Shown here in pieces: positions 53,780 to 63,934 of a DNA stretch of 64,000 nt. The DNA is taken from positions 124,001 through 188,000 of the forward strand of contig NZ_CANNFF010000003.1 of assembly GCF_947503855.1 (NCBI RefSeq), given 5' to 3'. A model generated the notes under the pieces. It did no database searches. It had not been told where the DNA came from and saw only the letters and a list, made by a program, of their open reading frames with translations. Position 1 is the first letter of the stretch; every line of letters starts with the position of its first letter. Position numbers and translations under genes: made by a program. This DNA is from an uncultured Polaribacter sp. (lineage in GTDB: Bacteria > Bacteroidota > Bacteroidia > Flavobacteriales > Flavobacteriaceae).

Positions 53780-55405
53780 ATGGCAAGAGGATTTTTTAAT
53801 GTACCAATTGCGGTAAACGAACCCGTAAAAAGTTATGCACCTAACTCTCCTGAGAGGAAAGAGTTACTAGATACCTATAGAAGCATGTACAAGGATAATA
53901 TTGATATCCCAATGCATATAAATGGTGAAGAAGTAAGAACAGGAAATACTAGAAATATTACACCACCTCATGACCATAAACATATTGTTGGACAATATCA
54001 TACAGCAGAAAAAAAACATGTAGATGAAGCTATTAGTTCGGCACTAGCAGCAAGACAAGCTTGGTCTAGTGTTAGTTGGATGGAACGTGCTTCTATCTTT
54101 TTAAAAGCTGCAGAATTATTAGCAGGACCTTACAGAGCAAAAATGAATGCAGCAACTATGATTGCACAATCTAAAAATGTACATCAGGCAGAAATTGATG
54201 CCGCTTGCGAAATGATTGATTTCTTTAAATTTAATGTACAATACATGACAGATATTTTTAAAGATCAACCAGAATCTGCACCAGGAATTTGGAACAGAGT
54301 TGAGTACAGACCTTTAGAAGGTTTTGTGTATGCAATCTCTCCTTTTAACTTTACATCAATTGCTGCAAACTTACCAGCAGCTGCTGCTTTAATGGGTAAC
54401 GTTGTGGTTTGGAAACCATCTGATCATCAAGCTTATTCTGCACAAGTAATTGTAGATTTATTTAAAGAAGCTGGCCTGCCAGATGGAGTTATTAATGTGG
54501 TTTACGGAGATCCTGTTATGATTTCTGATACAGTTTTGGCTTCTCCAGATTTTTCTGGATTGCACTTTACAGGCTCTACCACTGTATTTAAAAACTTATG
54601 GAAACAAATTGGTAACAACATCCATACTTACAAAACATACCCAAGAATTGTTGGAGAAACTGGTGGTAAAGATTTTATTTGGGCACACAATTCTGCAAAC
54701 CCTTTACAAGTAGCTACAGCAATTACTAGAGGTGCTTTTGAATATCAAGGTCAAAAATGTTCTGCAGCTTCTCGCGCTTACATACCAACTTCTATGTGGA
54801 AAGAAGTTAAAGAGCATTTAACAAAACAAGTAAACGAATTAAAAATGGGTTCTCCAGAAGACCCTTCTAACTTTGTAAACGCTGTTATACACGAAGGTTC
54901 TTTTAATAAAATATCTAAATATATAGACGCCGCAAAAGAAGACAGTGATGCAGAGATTATTTTAGGTGGTAACCACGATAAATCTGTAGGTTATTTTATA
55001 GAACCCACTGTTATTTTGGCAAAATCGCCAACATATGCAACCATGACAACTGAGTTATTTGGCCCTGTAATTACTATTTATTTATATGAAGATAATGAAT
55101 GGGAACATTCTTTAGAATTGGTAGATACATCAACAGAGTATGCATTAACGGGTGCAATTTTTTCTACGGATAGGTATATTGTAGAAAAAGCTTCTAAAGC
55201 TTTAGAAAATGCTGCAGGTAACTTTTATATAAATGATAAACCAACTGGAGCAGTTGTTGGACAACAACCTTTTGGTGGTGCTAGAGCTTCTGGTACAAAT
55301 GACAAAGCAGGTTCTGCACAAAACTTATTACGCTGGACCTCTGTAAGATTAATTAAAGAAACATTTGTAACTCCAAAAGATTATAAATACCCTTTCTTAG
55401 GATAG
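53780..55405 (+). CDS. pruA: L-glutamate gamma-semialdehyde (P5C) dehydrogenase
   Basis: Second step of proline breakdown: oxidises glutamate semialdehyde to glutamate with NAD+. The 541-residue ALDH-fold enzyme has the catalytic Glu in VGETGGKDF, the catalytic Cys in YQGQKCSAASR, and ATMTTELFGPV in the last third, the typical motifs of the stand-alone P5CDH family. It is of normal length. The proline dehydrogenase gene is not in view. A bidirectional terminator follows. Confidence 0.96.
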   Translation: MARGFFNVPIAVNEPVKSYAPNSPERKELLDTYRSMYKDNIDIPMHINGEEVRTGNTRNITPPHDHKHIVGQYHTAEKKHVDEAISSALAARQAWSSVSWMERASIFLKAAELLAGPYRAKMNAATMIAQSKNVHQAEIDAACEMIDFFKFNVQYMTDIFKDQPESAPGIWNRVEYRPLEGFVYAISPFNFTSIAANLPAAAALMGNVVVWKPSDHQAYSAQVIVDLFKEAGLPDGVINVVYGDPVMISDTVLASPDFSGLHFTGSTTVFKNLWKQIGNNIHTYKTYPRIVGETGGKDFIWAHNSANPLQVATAITRGAFEYQGQKCSAASRAYIPTSMWKEVKEHLTKQVNELKMGSPEDPSNFVNAVIHEGSFNKISKYIDAAKEDSDAEIILGGNHDKSVGYFIEPTVILAKSPTYATMTTELFGPVITIYLYEDNEWEHSLELVDTSTEYALTGAIFSTDRYIVEKASKALENAAGNFYINDKPTGAVVGQQPFGGARASGTNDKAGSAQNLLRWTSVRLIKETFVTPKDYKYPFLG

Positions 55406-55424
55406 AAATAAAAAAGTATTCATA

Positions 55425-55459
55425 AAAAAAGCCTCATTTTTAATTTAATGAGGCTTTTC
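55425..55459. terminator. Bidirectional terminator between pruA and the metalloprotease gene
   Basis: AAAAGCCTCATT and AATGAGGCTTTT pair around a seven-base loop with A-run and T-run at either side. Confidence 0.9.
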
Positions 55460-55474
55460 TATTTTGTAGACTTT

Positions 55475-58400
55475 CTATTTTATAAGCAGCTTTTGTATAG
55501 TTTGTTTTTTACCATTGATTACTTTCAATAAATACAATCCGGAAGATGTATTTTCAAAAGTAATTTTTTCAGAAAAGCTTGTTTTTGTAGTAGCATACTT
55601 TTTTGCTGAAACCAATCTACCCCTTACATCAAACAATTGAATAAGAACCTTGTTATTAATATCTACTTCTAAATTTAAATTAAAAGTTCCGTTATTCGGA
55701 TTTGGATATATATTAAAATTAGCAAAAGAAGTATCTAGTATTGAAGCTGTATTATCTACAATTATTGAGTAATCTTCAGTTTCCCCCCATTCTGTTAAGT
55801 GATCTGCATCACAGGGTCCATCTCCAAAACCATCTGTTGGATCATCATATTCTATAATTACTCGCATTCTTGTTTGACCCAATTTTGCATCTGCAGGTAC
55901 ATTAATAGAAAGTGTAGCTGTTGCAACGTCTTCTAATTTTGTTCCTAAATCATACCTTTCTGTAGCTTTGTCAAAAATAAAATCCTGATTCCAATCAATA
56001 AATACATAACAATGGTCTTGATAACCAGCCGTATCAAAAGTTACACTAATAGTGTAGTTTGTATCTTTTAACACATTTGCATTTATACTTGTAAAATCTT
56101 GATATCCATCTGATGTATCATTCCCAGAATTATTATTTATACCTGCAAAAGTCACATTGGTTATATGCTCTGATCCATTTGCTTCATCTGTAAATAAAGA
56201 AACACAATAACTTGGTACTTCTGTTGTAAAACTAAATGTAGGTGAAAAAGCACTTTCATTACAATTGTTTTTAGATTTTACTCGCCAAAAGTAATTGGTA
56301 TCTCCACTTACATTATTCAAGGTGTACTCACTTGTGCTTACATTTCCACTTGCTACAATATTATTAAAGTTGATATCACTTGCAACTTCTACATCATAAG
56401 AAATTGCATTTGCATCTGCTTGCCAAATTAAATTTTGTGTTAAAGCCACACCTGTTGCGCCATTTGTAGGTGATGATAGCGTAACTGGTGTTAAGTTAGA
56501 TGCTGTAACTTTTAAAAAAACGTCTAAATTCTGACTGACTGAAGTTGATGTACCCAACACATTTATGGTGTACTCTTGTGCTATAGCACCATCTAAATTA
56601 GACACATTCATAACAACTGTAGCATCATCTGATAATGTAGTTGGACTAAAACTAACCAGAGAACCAGCAGGCTGTCCAGTTGCAGAAAGTGTAACATTTT
56701 CTGTAAAACCGTTAATAAAATCTAGGTTTAAATTAAAATCTACACTTTGGTTTCCAGCATTACAAGCAGAAACGTTTGTACTTTCATTTGTAATTATAAA
56801 AGTTGGTATTGTTGAAAGTATTTCTAAGTTAGTACTATTTACATTGTAAAAAATATTGTCTGAAGCCATCACCATAATTCTAGCCTCAGTAGTTACATTA
56901 TTGGGTACTAAAATAACTTCTGAACCATCATTAGGTGTATTTTCTTTTAAAATGATTGGAAAAGTTACTCCACCATCTGTAGACATTTTTATAGTTACGT
57001 TCGAACAATTTATAGGTGCAATGTCTGTAGTTCCTTTATTCCAAGTAACGGTTTGAGAGCTTCCTGCATTCCAGGTAGCAGCAGAGTTTTGTGATGTGAC
57101 TACAAAAGCTTCTGCATCTGTAACTGTAACTGTTACATCATCTCTATTAAAAGCACCACCCGTTGCATTATTATCTCTAACCAAAAAAGAAAAATTAAGT
57201 TCTCTGGCTACAGCAGGTATTACTTCCCAAGTAGAAGATATATTACCATTAATTACAGTTTCTAATTTTGGGAAATATCTTTCTGGGTTAGTAACTGGAA
57301 GAAATGACCTAAACATAGGGCCAACAGAGTTAGATGATGATGGTGGCATTGTAGCAGTTTCATTATCTATCTGCTCCCAATTGTAAGTTAATGTATTTAG
57401 ACCATCTGTGTCTGTTGCTTCTCCTTTTAAAACAAATGGTGTAGATTTTGGGATACTGTAATCTAAACCCGCATTTGCTACTGGTGTACTATTTCCGTTT
57501 GGAGTTAATGTTGCACAGTTACCAGAAGATTGTAAAATATTCTGCATTTGAGCAATGCTTACTGCGTGAAAATAATCATCACTTTGCCCTTGTACATTTG
57601 GCAAACATATACCTGCATACCCCATTATTGTAGAGGCACTACCAGGCTCTACAGCTGTTTCATTTGTTCTGTTACAATCGTTATTTTGTGTATGTGTTGC
57701 ACCAAATTGATGCCCAATTTCATGCGCAACAAAATCTATATCATAAGGGTCTCCAATAGGGGCGCCTCTACCTGTTACTCCTTTTGCTTTTTGATTAGTG
57801 ACACATACAACACCTAAACCTGCTAAACCATCACCACCAATACTAAAAATATGTCCAATATCATAATTTGCATTTCCTATTTGAGTATCTGCAATTGATT
57901 GACTTTCATCAATCATTTCATTAGGATCTCCATCAGTAATATTGTCTGTTGATGCCTCTAAAAATATAATTTTATCATTATCGTCAACAATTTCCATTTT
58001 TACAGCCAGTTCTTTTTCAAAAACCCCATTAACTCTTGTTATAGAGGTATTCATTGCAGATAAAACAGCGGCTTTTTTTTCTTGTTCTGTTGCTGTTGCT
58101 GGTACATTTTGGTTTGATAGATGAAATTGAGCATATTCTCCACTACAAATCAATGCCAAACGAAAAGTTCTTAGGTTTCCATCGTTTACAATATTAGATT
58201 TTAAATTAGGTGAATATTGATTTTTTGAAGTTGCTTCAACATCACACTTAAAAGCTTTGTCTTCTTTATTTAAATCTGATGTTTTATAAACAATAAAGTC
58301 ATTGTTATTTACCGTATAAGGGTCTATGTAAATAGTTTTAGATTCTGCTGTAAAAATAATTGCATGAAAACCATCTGTACCCATACTTATTTTTGCATAA

Positions 58401-58762
58401 GATGTTGGATTATCTACACCAATAGCTGTGTACGATTTTATATTTGGAAATTTAGCAGATAACTTTTGACTAAAATTAGAAGATTCTGTAATGATAAATG
58501 ATTCTAAATTACCTAATTCATTTGGTAATTTAATTTGCATATTTGCAGACTTTAAATTGCTATTTAATATGGCTTGTAACGTATTGGTATTTAAAGAAAA
58601 AAGCTTGTATTTATTGGGAAAATTCTTAAAACTACGTATTTTTTTTTTTGAAGTATAGTAGTTTTCTCCGTCAACTTTTTGCCATAAATCTTGCGCATTT
58701 ATAGAGGCTGTAAAAAGCATTAGAACAAAAACGTTTAATAAGTAAAATTGTTTCGTTTTCAT
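55475..58762 (-). CDS. Secreted reprolysin-like (M12B-type) metalloprotease with T9SS type A sorting domain
   Basis: About 1095 residues from ATG 58762, which gives a clear signal peptide (basic start, hydrophobic core, SINAQ). An N-terminal propeptide-like region is followed by a metzincin zinc-protease domain with HEIGHQFGATH near residue 345 (three His ligands) and an MGYAGICLP Met-turn. Then come fibronectin-like or Ig-like beta domains, a GEVED domain (FIDWNQDFIFDKATERYDLG, TEWGETEDYSI) and a C-terminal T9SS type A sorting domain (FNIYPNPNNGTFNL, YLLKV). It should be secreted to degrade proteins outside the cell. Convergent with pruA and divergent from lipB. Confidence 0.9.
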   Translation of the reverse strand: MKTKQFYLLNVFVLMLFTASINAQDLWQKVDGENYYTSKKKIRSFKNFPNKYKLFSLNTNTLQAILNSNLKSANMQIKLPNELGNLESFIITESSNFSQKLSAKFPNIKSYTAIGVDNPTSYAKISMGTDGFHAIIFTAESKTIYIDPYTVNNNDFIVYKTSDLNKEDKAFKCDVEATSKNQYSPNLKSNIVNDGNLRTFRLALICSGEYAQFHLSNQNVPATATEQEKKAAVLSAMNTSITRVNGVFEKELAVKMEIVDDNDKIIFLEASTDNITDGDPNEMIDESQSIADTQIGNANYDIGHIFSIGGDGLAGLGVVCVTNQKAKGVTGRGAPIGDPYDIDFVAHEIGHQFGATHTQNNDCNRTNETAVEPGSASTIMGYAGICLPNVQGQSDDYFHAVSIAQMQNILQSSGNCATLTPNGNSTPVANAGLDYSIPKSTPFVLKGEATDTDGLNTLTYNWEQIDNETATMPPSSSNSVGPMFRSFLPVTNPERYFPKLETVINGNISSTWEVIPAVARELNFSFLVRDNNATGGAFNRDDVTVTVTDAEAFVVTSQNSAATWNAGSSQTVTWNKGTTDIAPINCSNVTIKMSTDGGVTFPIILKENTPNDGSEVILVPNNVTTEARIMVMASDNIFYNVNSTNLEILSTIPTFIITNESTNVSACNAGNQSVDFNLNLDFINGFTENVTLSATGQPAGSLVSFSPTTLSDDATVVMNVSNLDGAIAQEYTINVLGTSTSVSQNLDVFLKVTASNLTPVTLSSPTNGATGVALTQNLIWQADANAISYDVEVASDINFNNIVASGNVSTSEYTLNNVSGDTNYFWRVKSKNNCNESAFSPTFSFTTEVPSYCVSLFTDEANGSEHITNVTFAGINNNSGNDTSDGYQDFTSINANVLKDTNYTISVTFDTAGYQDHCYVFIDWNQDFIFDKATERYDLGTKLEDVATATLSINVPADAKLGQTRMRVIIEYDDPTDGFGDGPCDADHLTEWGETEDYSIIVDNTASILDTSFANFNIYPNPNNGTFNLNLEVDINNKVLIQLFDVRGRLVSAKKYATTKTSFSEKITFENTSSGLYLLKVINGKKQTIQKLLIK

Positions 58763-58828
58763 AAATAACAATTTAGTAGATATCAATCTTTCAAATATAA
58801 GGAAATATTTATCTTTGTTGTTGAGATT

Positions 58829-59530
58829 ATGAACAGAAACATACTACTTAAAGATTTAAAGGTTAAAGATTATAAAGAAACTTGGGATTATCAATCTAAA
58901 CTTTTGCAAGAAATTGTAGATGTTAAAATTGAAAACCGTAGAAAAAATATTTCTAAAATTACAGATAATTATTTTTTATTTGTAGAGCATCCTCATGTAT
59001 ATACTTTAGGCAAAAGTGGCGATTTAAGCAACCTATTACTTTCTGAAAAACAAATGGCCGAAAAAGGGGCTACATTTTACAAAATAAATAGAGGTGGCGA
59101 CATTACCTACCATGGCCCAGGGCAAATTGTGGGTTATCCTATTTTAGACTTAGAAAACTTTTTTACAGACATACATAAATACCTGCGTTTGTTAGAGGAA
59201 AGCATTATTTTAACCATTGCAGAATATGGTTTAAAAGGCGAAAGAAGTGAAGGAGAAACTGGTGTTTGGTTAGATGTTGATACTCCTTTTGCTCGTAAAA
59301 TTTGTGCTATGGGCATTCGTTCTTCACGTTGGGTAACTATGCATGGTTTTGCTTTAAATGTAAACACCAATTTAGGGTATTTTGACAATATAATTCCTTG
59401 TGGAATTCGTGGGAAAGCAGTTGCTTCTATGGAGGCTGAATTGGGTAAAAAGCTAGACCAAGAAGAAGTAAAACTTAAAATTTTAAAGCACTTTAAAAAC
59501 CTTTTTGAGGTGGATGCTTTTTTAAATTAG
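58829..59530 (+). CDS. lipB: Octanoyltransferase LipB
   Basis: Moves octanoyl from acyl carrier protein to the lipoyl domains of 2-oxoacid dehydrogenases, such as SucB here. The 233-residue protein has GGDITYHGPGQIVGYPI, the catalytic Lys in ARKICAMGI, MHGFALNVNTNL and the catalytic Cys in PCGIRGKAVASM. Normal length. lipA is not in view. A TATCTTTG box lies 11 bases before the ATG. Confidence 0.95.
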   Translation: MNRNILLKDLKVKDYKETWDYQSKLLQEIVDVKIENRRKNISKITDNYFLFVEHPHVYTLGKSGDLSNLLLSEKQMAEKGATFYKINRGGDITYHGPGQIVGYPILDLENFFTDIHKYLRLLEESIILTIAEYGLKGERSEGETGVWLDVDTPFARKICAMGIRSSRWVTMHGFALNVNTNLGYFDNIIPCGIRGKAVASMEAELGKKLDQEEVKLKILKHFKNLFEVDAFLN

Positions 59531-59567
59531 TTTGAAGTTTGAAGTTTGAAGTTTGAAGTTTGAAGTT
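59531..59567. repeat. TTTGAAG heptamer repeated five times
   Basis: Five perfect TTTGAAG copies plus two bases, starting right after the lipB stop codon. Confidence 0.9.
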
Positions 59568-59585
59568 AAAAATTAAAAAAATCCC

Positions 59586-59644
59586 CAACTAACAACTAAC
59601 AACTAACAAGTAACAACTAACAACTAACAACTAACAACTAACAA
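59586..59644. repeat. CAACTAA heptamer repeated eight times
   Basis: Eight tandem CAACTAA units, one with a single change (CAAGTAA at 59607-59613), ending near the stop of the convergent gene. Confidence 0.9.
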
Positions 59645-59646
59645 AC

Positions 59647-60699
59647 CTACTTCTCCTCATTAAAATAAACTTTGTAATATTTCATTTTTTTCTCTTCATC
59701 ATAACCTCTTTCTAAATATTCTGAAGCTGCTTCTGGTGCATCTACATCTAATTTTATATTGATGTTGGTATCTAATTTAATTTCTGTTTTTAACTTGCTT
59801 TTTTCTTTCTTTAAAACTACTCCAGAAACATCAAAATTGTTTCTAATTAACACATCATTTAAGGTTTCGAAGTGTTTTTTATAATCATCAAACAACTCTT
59901 TGTGTTTATCTTGCTCAAAAACTTCCTCTTTAAAATCATGATAGTCAACAGCTTCGTGTTCTTTAAAATAATCTACTGTATTTGCTAAAAAATTACCTTG
60001 TTCTTGCATGCCTAATTCTGGTTTTAGCACTTCTTCAGAAAACTCTTTACACATTTCTAAATAGCTTTGTGTATGTGAATTGTAATCGTCTGCTAATTTT
60101 ACACCTAAGAAATTTTTTATCCAATATTGGGCATCGTAATTATTGTTATCTACAGAAAAAACAACAGTACCTTCTGTGTCTGATGTATTTAAAACCAAAC
60201 AACCTTTGTCTATTTTTCTAGTTGAAATTCCTTTTTGAACCACCACATCCCAACTTTCGTTATCGTCTAAATAGGTTTGAAAAAAATCTACTTTATTTTC
60301 TATTTTAAAAATCCCTACTGCTTCGGTTAATACATCTTTATACTCTATACCTTCTATGAAAACGACCAAAACATCACCCGTTTTTATTTGCGCAGAATTA
60401 GATTGTTCGTACAAATGATTTACAATGTTTTTAGAATATTCTACAAACGTGCTTTCTTCTTTAAACACTTCTGATGCGTAATTATTAATCTCATTTAAGC
60501 GCACATCTGCATGATGTGTAAAGCGATAACTTTGCGTTAAACTACCAAAGGGTTTTAACAGAAAACTCTTCATTAAATCGTAACTTTCTTGGTCGAAACG
60601 AATTAAATCTTCTGAAAAAACATTGTGCCCACTATTAAATTTGTTTGCCACTTTATGAAGTATACATTTGGTAATTTCTGCTCTGGTTTTTTTTATCAT
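59647..60699 (-). CDS. Nucleoid-associated protein (NdpA/YejK family)
   Basis: A 350-residue soluble protein of the NdpA-type family, DNA-associated in E. coli (YejK). It has ALAxxxNFxS-like N-terminal patterns, here FNSGHNVFSEDLI, FLLKPFGSLTQSY near residue 45, VFIEGIEYKDVLTEAVGIFK, and a Lys/Glu-rich end. It lies downstream of rnhB with a 260-base gap that holds repeat B, and is convergent with lipB. Role beyond DNA association unknown. Confidence 0.85.
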   Translation of the reverse strand: MIKKTRAEITKCILHKVANKFNSGHNVFSEDLIRFDQESYDLMKSFLLKPFGSLTQSYRFTHHADVRLNEINNYASEVFKEESTFVEYSKNIVNHLYEQSNSAQIKTGDVLVVFIEGIEYKDVLTEAVGIFKIENKVDFFQTYLDDNESWDVVVQKGISTRKIDKGCLVLNTSDTEGTVVFSVDNNNYDAQYWIKNFLGVKLADDYNSHTQSYLEMCKEFSEEVLKPELGMQEQGNFLANTVDYFKEHEAVDYHDFKEEVFEQDKHKELFDDYKKHFETLNDVLIRNNFDVSGVVLKKEKSKLKTEIKLDTNINIKLDVDAPEAASEYLERGYDEEKKMKYYKVYFNEEK

Positions 60700-60768
60700 C
60701 AGTAAGAATTTTGGAGCGTAAAAATAATTGAATTTTTAAATAGTTTAAGGTTATTTCTAAAAGTTTAT

Positions 60769-60960
60769 AAACAAGTTTAGCCCTAATTGAACTTTTTGTT
60801 GAGTTAAAGATAAATTATATGTCTGAGCTCTTTTTTTTTTACGCTGAACTCTATTTAGTATTTGTTCTAAATAATAAAATTACTCCTTTATAAAAAAGAT
60901 GATAAATTAAATTAAGCATAAAAAAGCAAGTAGTAAAAGCAGAAAATAGCTTCTAAAAAA
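60769..60960 (-). repeat. Intergenic repeat family B, copy 2, with an insert
   Basis: On the minus strand it starts AGAAGCTATTTTCTGCTTTT directly after the rnhB stop and ends TCAATTAGGGCTAAACTTGTTT. Both ends match 21161-21260. The middle is about 90 bases longer. Nothing else is seen between rnhB and the nucleoid-associated gene. Confidence 0.65.
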
Positions 60961-61560
60961 TTACAACTTTAATTTTAGTTGTTCTGGCAATAACTTAAAA
61001 GATTTTCTATGATAATCTGTGGCACCAAACTGCCTGATGGCGTTTCTGTGTTGTTTGGTAGGATACCCTTTGTTTTTTTGCCAATTATACATGGGAAACT
61101 CTAGATGTATTTTTGACATATATTCATCTCTATAAGTTTTTGCTAACACAGATGCTGCTGCAATGCTTAAGTATTTTGCATCACCTTTTACAATAGTTTT
61201 ATGCGGAATTTTCTTGTAGTTTTTAAACTTATTGCCATCTACGATTATAAATTCTGGCTCAATTTTAAGCATTTCTATAGAACGATGCATTCCTGTAATA
61301 GAAGCTTGCAAAACGTTAATTTGATCAACTTCTTGCTGCCAAACAAAAGAAACTCCGTAGGCAAGAGCATTTTTCTCTATAAAAGGGCGCAATTCTTCTC
61401 TTCGTTTTTCTGACAATTGCTTAGAATCGTTTAAAAAAGGATGTGAAAAATCTGCAGGTAAAATTACAGCTGCTGCCACAACTGGTCCAGATAAACAACC
61501 TCTACCAGCTTCGTCTGTACCTGCCTCTAAAGTGTAACCACTGTAATTTAATTTTAGCAT
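60961..61560 (-). CDS. rnhB: Ribonuclease HII
   Basis: Removes RNA (single ribonucleotides and primers) from DNA hybrids. A 199-residue protein from ATG 61560, which gives the family start; 11 more codons to 61593 are possible but not needed. It has [22 protein letters not shown] with the catalytic Asp-Glu pair, INDSKQL-like [20 protein letters not shown] (third Asp) and [13 protein letters not shown] (fourth acidic residue). Divergent from the putative porin gene. Confidence 0.95.
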   Translation of the reverse strand: MLKLNYSGYTLEAGTDEAGRGCLSGPVVAAAVILPADFSHPFLNDSKQLSEKRREELRPFIEKNALAYGVSFVWQQEVDQINVLQASITGMHRSIEMLKIEPEFIIVDGNKFKNYKKIPHKTIVKGDAKYLSIAAASVLAKTYRDEYMSKIHLEFPMYNWQKNKGYPTKQHRNAIRQFGATDYHRKSFKLLPEQLKLKL

Positions 61561-61654
61561 TTTACAAAGAAAAGAAGAATTAACAGTTTTCAAAATAATT
61601 ATTGGCTATTATTTTCGTTTTATTATTTTACATTTGTCCTTGTATATTATTAGT

Positions 61655-63604
61655 ATGAATAAACAACTTTTTACTTTTTTGTGTCTTTGTCTTTTAATGA
61701 TAAGTACGACTTTTTCTCAGCGCAGTTTAGGGGGTATTCAAAGAGGTAATACAAATACTAATAGCAATAATAAAGGAAAAGTAAATGTTACGCTTTCTGG
61801 CAAAACAAAATATACAGATTACAAAATCTTTTCTCATCAAAGAGACACCACTTATATAGACACTACACTTTCTATCAAAAAAGAGTATAAGTTTAATTAT
61901 TTACGTAAAGATTTATTTGAGTTTTTAGAGTTTCATAACCAAGGGCAAACATTAAATAATTTAGGCTATAGTTTTAATTCTATTCATAGATTGCCAGATA
62001 TTGGTTTTTCTGCAAAACAAGTTAGTTATTTAGATGTAGAAGACATAAAATATTATGAAGTACCTACAACAACCACAGAAATATTGTACAGAACTGGTTT
62101 ACAACAAGGGCAAGTTTTAGATGCTTTGTTTACCATAAATTTTTCTAAAAGATTAAATGTATCTCTTTCTTATAAAGGCTTGCGCTCTTTGGGTGCTTAT
62201 AGAAGAGCGTTGGTTAGTAATGGTAATTTTAGAGGTACTTTTCATTACAGAACTAAAGAAAATCAATATCAAATAAGGGCGCATTTAACTACACAAGATT
62301 TTTTTCATCAAGAAAATGGTGGATTAACACCAGGTGCTTTACAGAATTTTATAGATGATGCTCCAGATTTTACAACAAGAGCACGTTTAGATGTAAACTT
62401 AACAGATACTGAAAGTCAGTTTGACTCAAATAGATTTTTTTTAGAACACAGCTATAAACTTGTTGCAAGTAAAGATACCATTACTAATAAAGATTTTAGC
62501 AATTTAAAAATTGGGCATATATTAACCAAAGAAAATAAATCTTTCGAGTTTATACAAACTTCTTTAACGCCTACTTTTTTTGGTGATGCAAGTTCTTCTG
62601 ACCCCAATAACAAACAAGCACAAAGTACCATTACCAACAACGAATTAAATTTAGAATTTAACTCTAAATATGTTTTAGGAAAATTTAAAGCAAAAACAAA
62701 CTTAACTAGTTATACATATGGTTATGATACTATTTTAAATAGTAATAGCAATATCAACAAATTAAAAATAGAGGGAAATGCCATTTCTTTTGGCGCAGAT
62801 TGGAAAGCTAAAATTAAAAACTTTCAGCTAAATGCAGATGCAAGTATTACCCCAGGAACTGGAAGACTATCTGGTAATTATATTAAAGGAGAAGCTGTTT
62901 ATAAAAAAGATAGTATTTTTTCTTTAAAAGGTACTTTATTATTGAGTTCTAAATCGCCCAATTTTAATACACTTTTACACCAAAGTGAATATGATAATTA
63001 CAACTGGCAAAATGAAACATTTAGCAATGTAAACACTAGAGATTTAGGTTTTAGCTTACAGTCTAAATGGTTAAATACTTCGTTAAATTTTACCAATATA
63101 GATAACTACACCTATTTTAATGAAGCTAGCCAACCAGAACAATTTACAGACCAAATAGTATACTTAAAAGTAAAAGCAAACAGAGAATTTAGATTGGGTA
63201 AATTTGCTTTAGACAATACATTTATGTACCAAAATGTTAGCAGTGGTAGTTCTGTTTTTAGGGTACCAGAATTTGTAACTAGAAATACTTTTTACTATAC
63301 AGATTATTGGTTTAAAGGCAAACCGATGTTGGTAAATATGGGGTTTACTTTTAAGTATTTTACAGCATATAATGCCAATGCTTACAATCCGCTTTTAGGC
63401 GAATTTAGAATACAAAATGATGAAGAAATAGGTTTTCCAACTTTTGATGTATTTTTTAATGCACAAGTGCGAAGAACTCGTATTTACTTTAAAATAGACA
63501 ATGCTACCGCTGGTTTTACAAAAAAGAACTATTTTACTGCACCCAATTACCCTTATAGAGATTTTACCATTCGTTTTGGTTTGGTTTGGAATTGGTTTAT
63601 ATAA
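61655..63604 (+). CDS. Putative outer-membrane porin (Bacteroidota PF14121-type)
   Basis: 649 residues from ATG 61655, chosen because it begins the signal peptide (MNKQLFTF..., hydrophobic core, ending TFSQ); a TTG seven codons upstream is unlikely. The mature protein starts with an Asn/Gly-rich stretch, then DTTLSIKKEYKFNYLRKDLFE, and continues with alternating aromatic-polar strands. It ends in a typical outer-membrane C-terminus (DFTIRFGLVWNWFI). The transported solute is unknown. Confidence 0.85.
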   Translation: MNKQLFTFLCLCLLMISTTFSQRSLGGIQRGNTNTNSNNKGKVNVTLSGKTKYTDYKIFSHQRDTTYIDTTLSIKKEYKFNYLRKDLFEFLEFHNQGQTLNNLGYSFNSIHRLPDIGFSAKQVSYLDVEDIKYYEVPTTTTEILYRTGLQQGQVLDALFTINFSKRLNVSLSYKGLRSLGAYRRALVSNGNFRGTFHYRTKENQYQIRAHLTTQDFFHQENGGLTPGALQNFIDDAPDFTTRARLDVNLTDTESQFDSNRFFLEHSYKLVASKDTITNKDFSNLKIGHILTKENKSFEFIQTSLTPTFFGDASSSDPNNKQAQSTITNNELNLEFNSKYVLGKFKAKTNLTSYTYGYDTILNSNSNINKLKIEGNAISFGADWKAKIKNFQLNADASITPGTGRLSGNYIKGEAVYKKDSIFSLKGTLLLSSKSPNFNTLLHQSEYDNYNWQNETFSNVNTRDLGFSLQSKWLNTSLNFTNIDNYTYFNEASQPEQFTDQIVYLKVKANREFRLGKFALDNTFMYQNVSSGSSVFRVPEFVTRNTFYYTDYWFKGKPMLVNMGFTFKYFTAYNANAYNPLLGEFRIQNDEEIGFPTFDVFFNAQVRRTRIYFKIDNATAGFTKKNYFTAPNYPYRDFTIRFGLVWNWFI

Positions 63605-63677
63605 AAATCATCAAACTATATACTGTTACTTTTAGTAACTTTTAAACAATAAAAAAATTATATCAAAAAGTTTTAAC

Positions 63678-63920
63678 ATGAAAAATCAACTTATAAATAA
63701 CTGGAAACTTTTTTTAATAGCAAGTTTAACTTTAGGTTTAGCCCCTTTTAATCCACCACATATTTGGGGTAAAATTCAATGGATTTTAGGTGGAAATGCT
63801 TTTTCTGGTAAAGATGCAATGCAAGCCCAAGATTGGTTTGATGTTGTATTGCATGGAACTCCCTGGGTTTTATTGCTAATTTCTGGAGTTTTAAATATCT
63901 TTAAAACAAAAAATAATTAG
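63678..63920 (+). CDS. Small membrane protein of flavobacterial type
   Basis: An 80-residue protein with two hydrophobic segments (about 9-25 and 55-73) and the conserved PHIWGKIQWILGG and DWFDVVLHGTPWVLLLIS patterns. Related genes are sometimes labelled RND transporter but this protein is far too short to be one. Function unknown. It follows the porin gene by 73 bases. Confidence 0.75.
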   Translation: MKNQLINNWKLFLIASLTLGLAPFNPPHIWGKIQWILGGNAFSGKDAMQAQDWFDVVLHGTPWVLLLISGVLNIFKTKNN

Positions 63921-63934
63921 TTAAAATGAAAAAA

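Noticed and set aside
59586..59644. CAACTAA repeats as a CRISPR array
   Set aside because: Units are 7 bp with no spacers and no cas genes.
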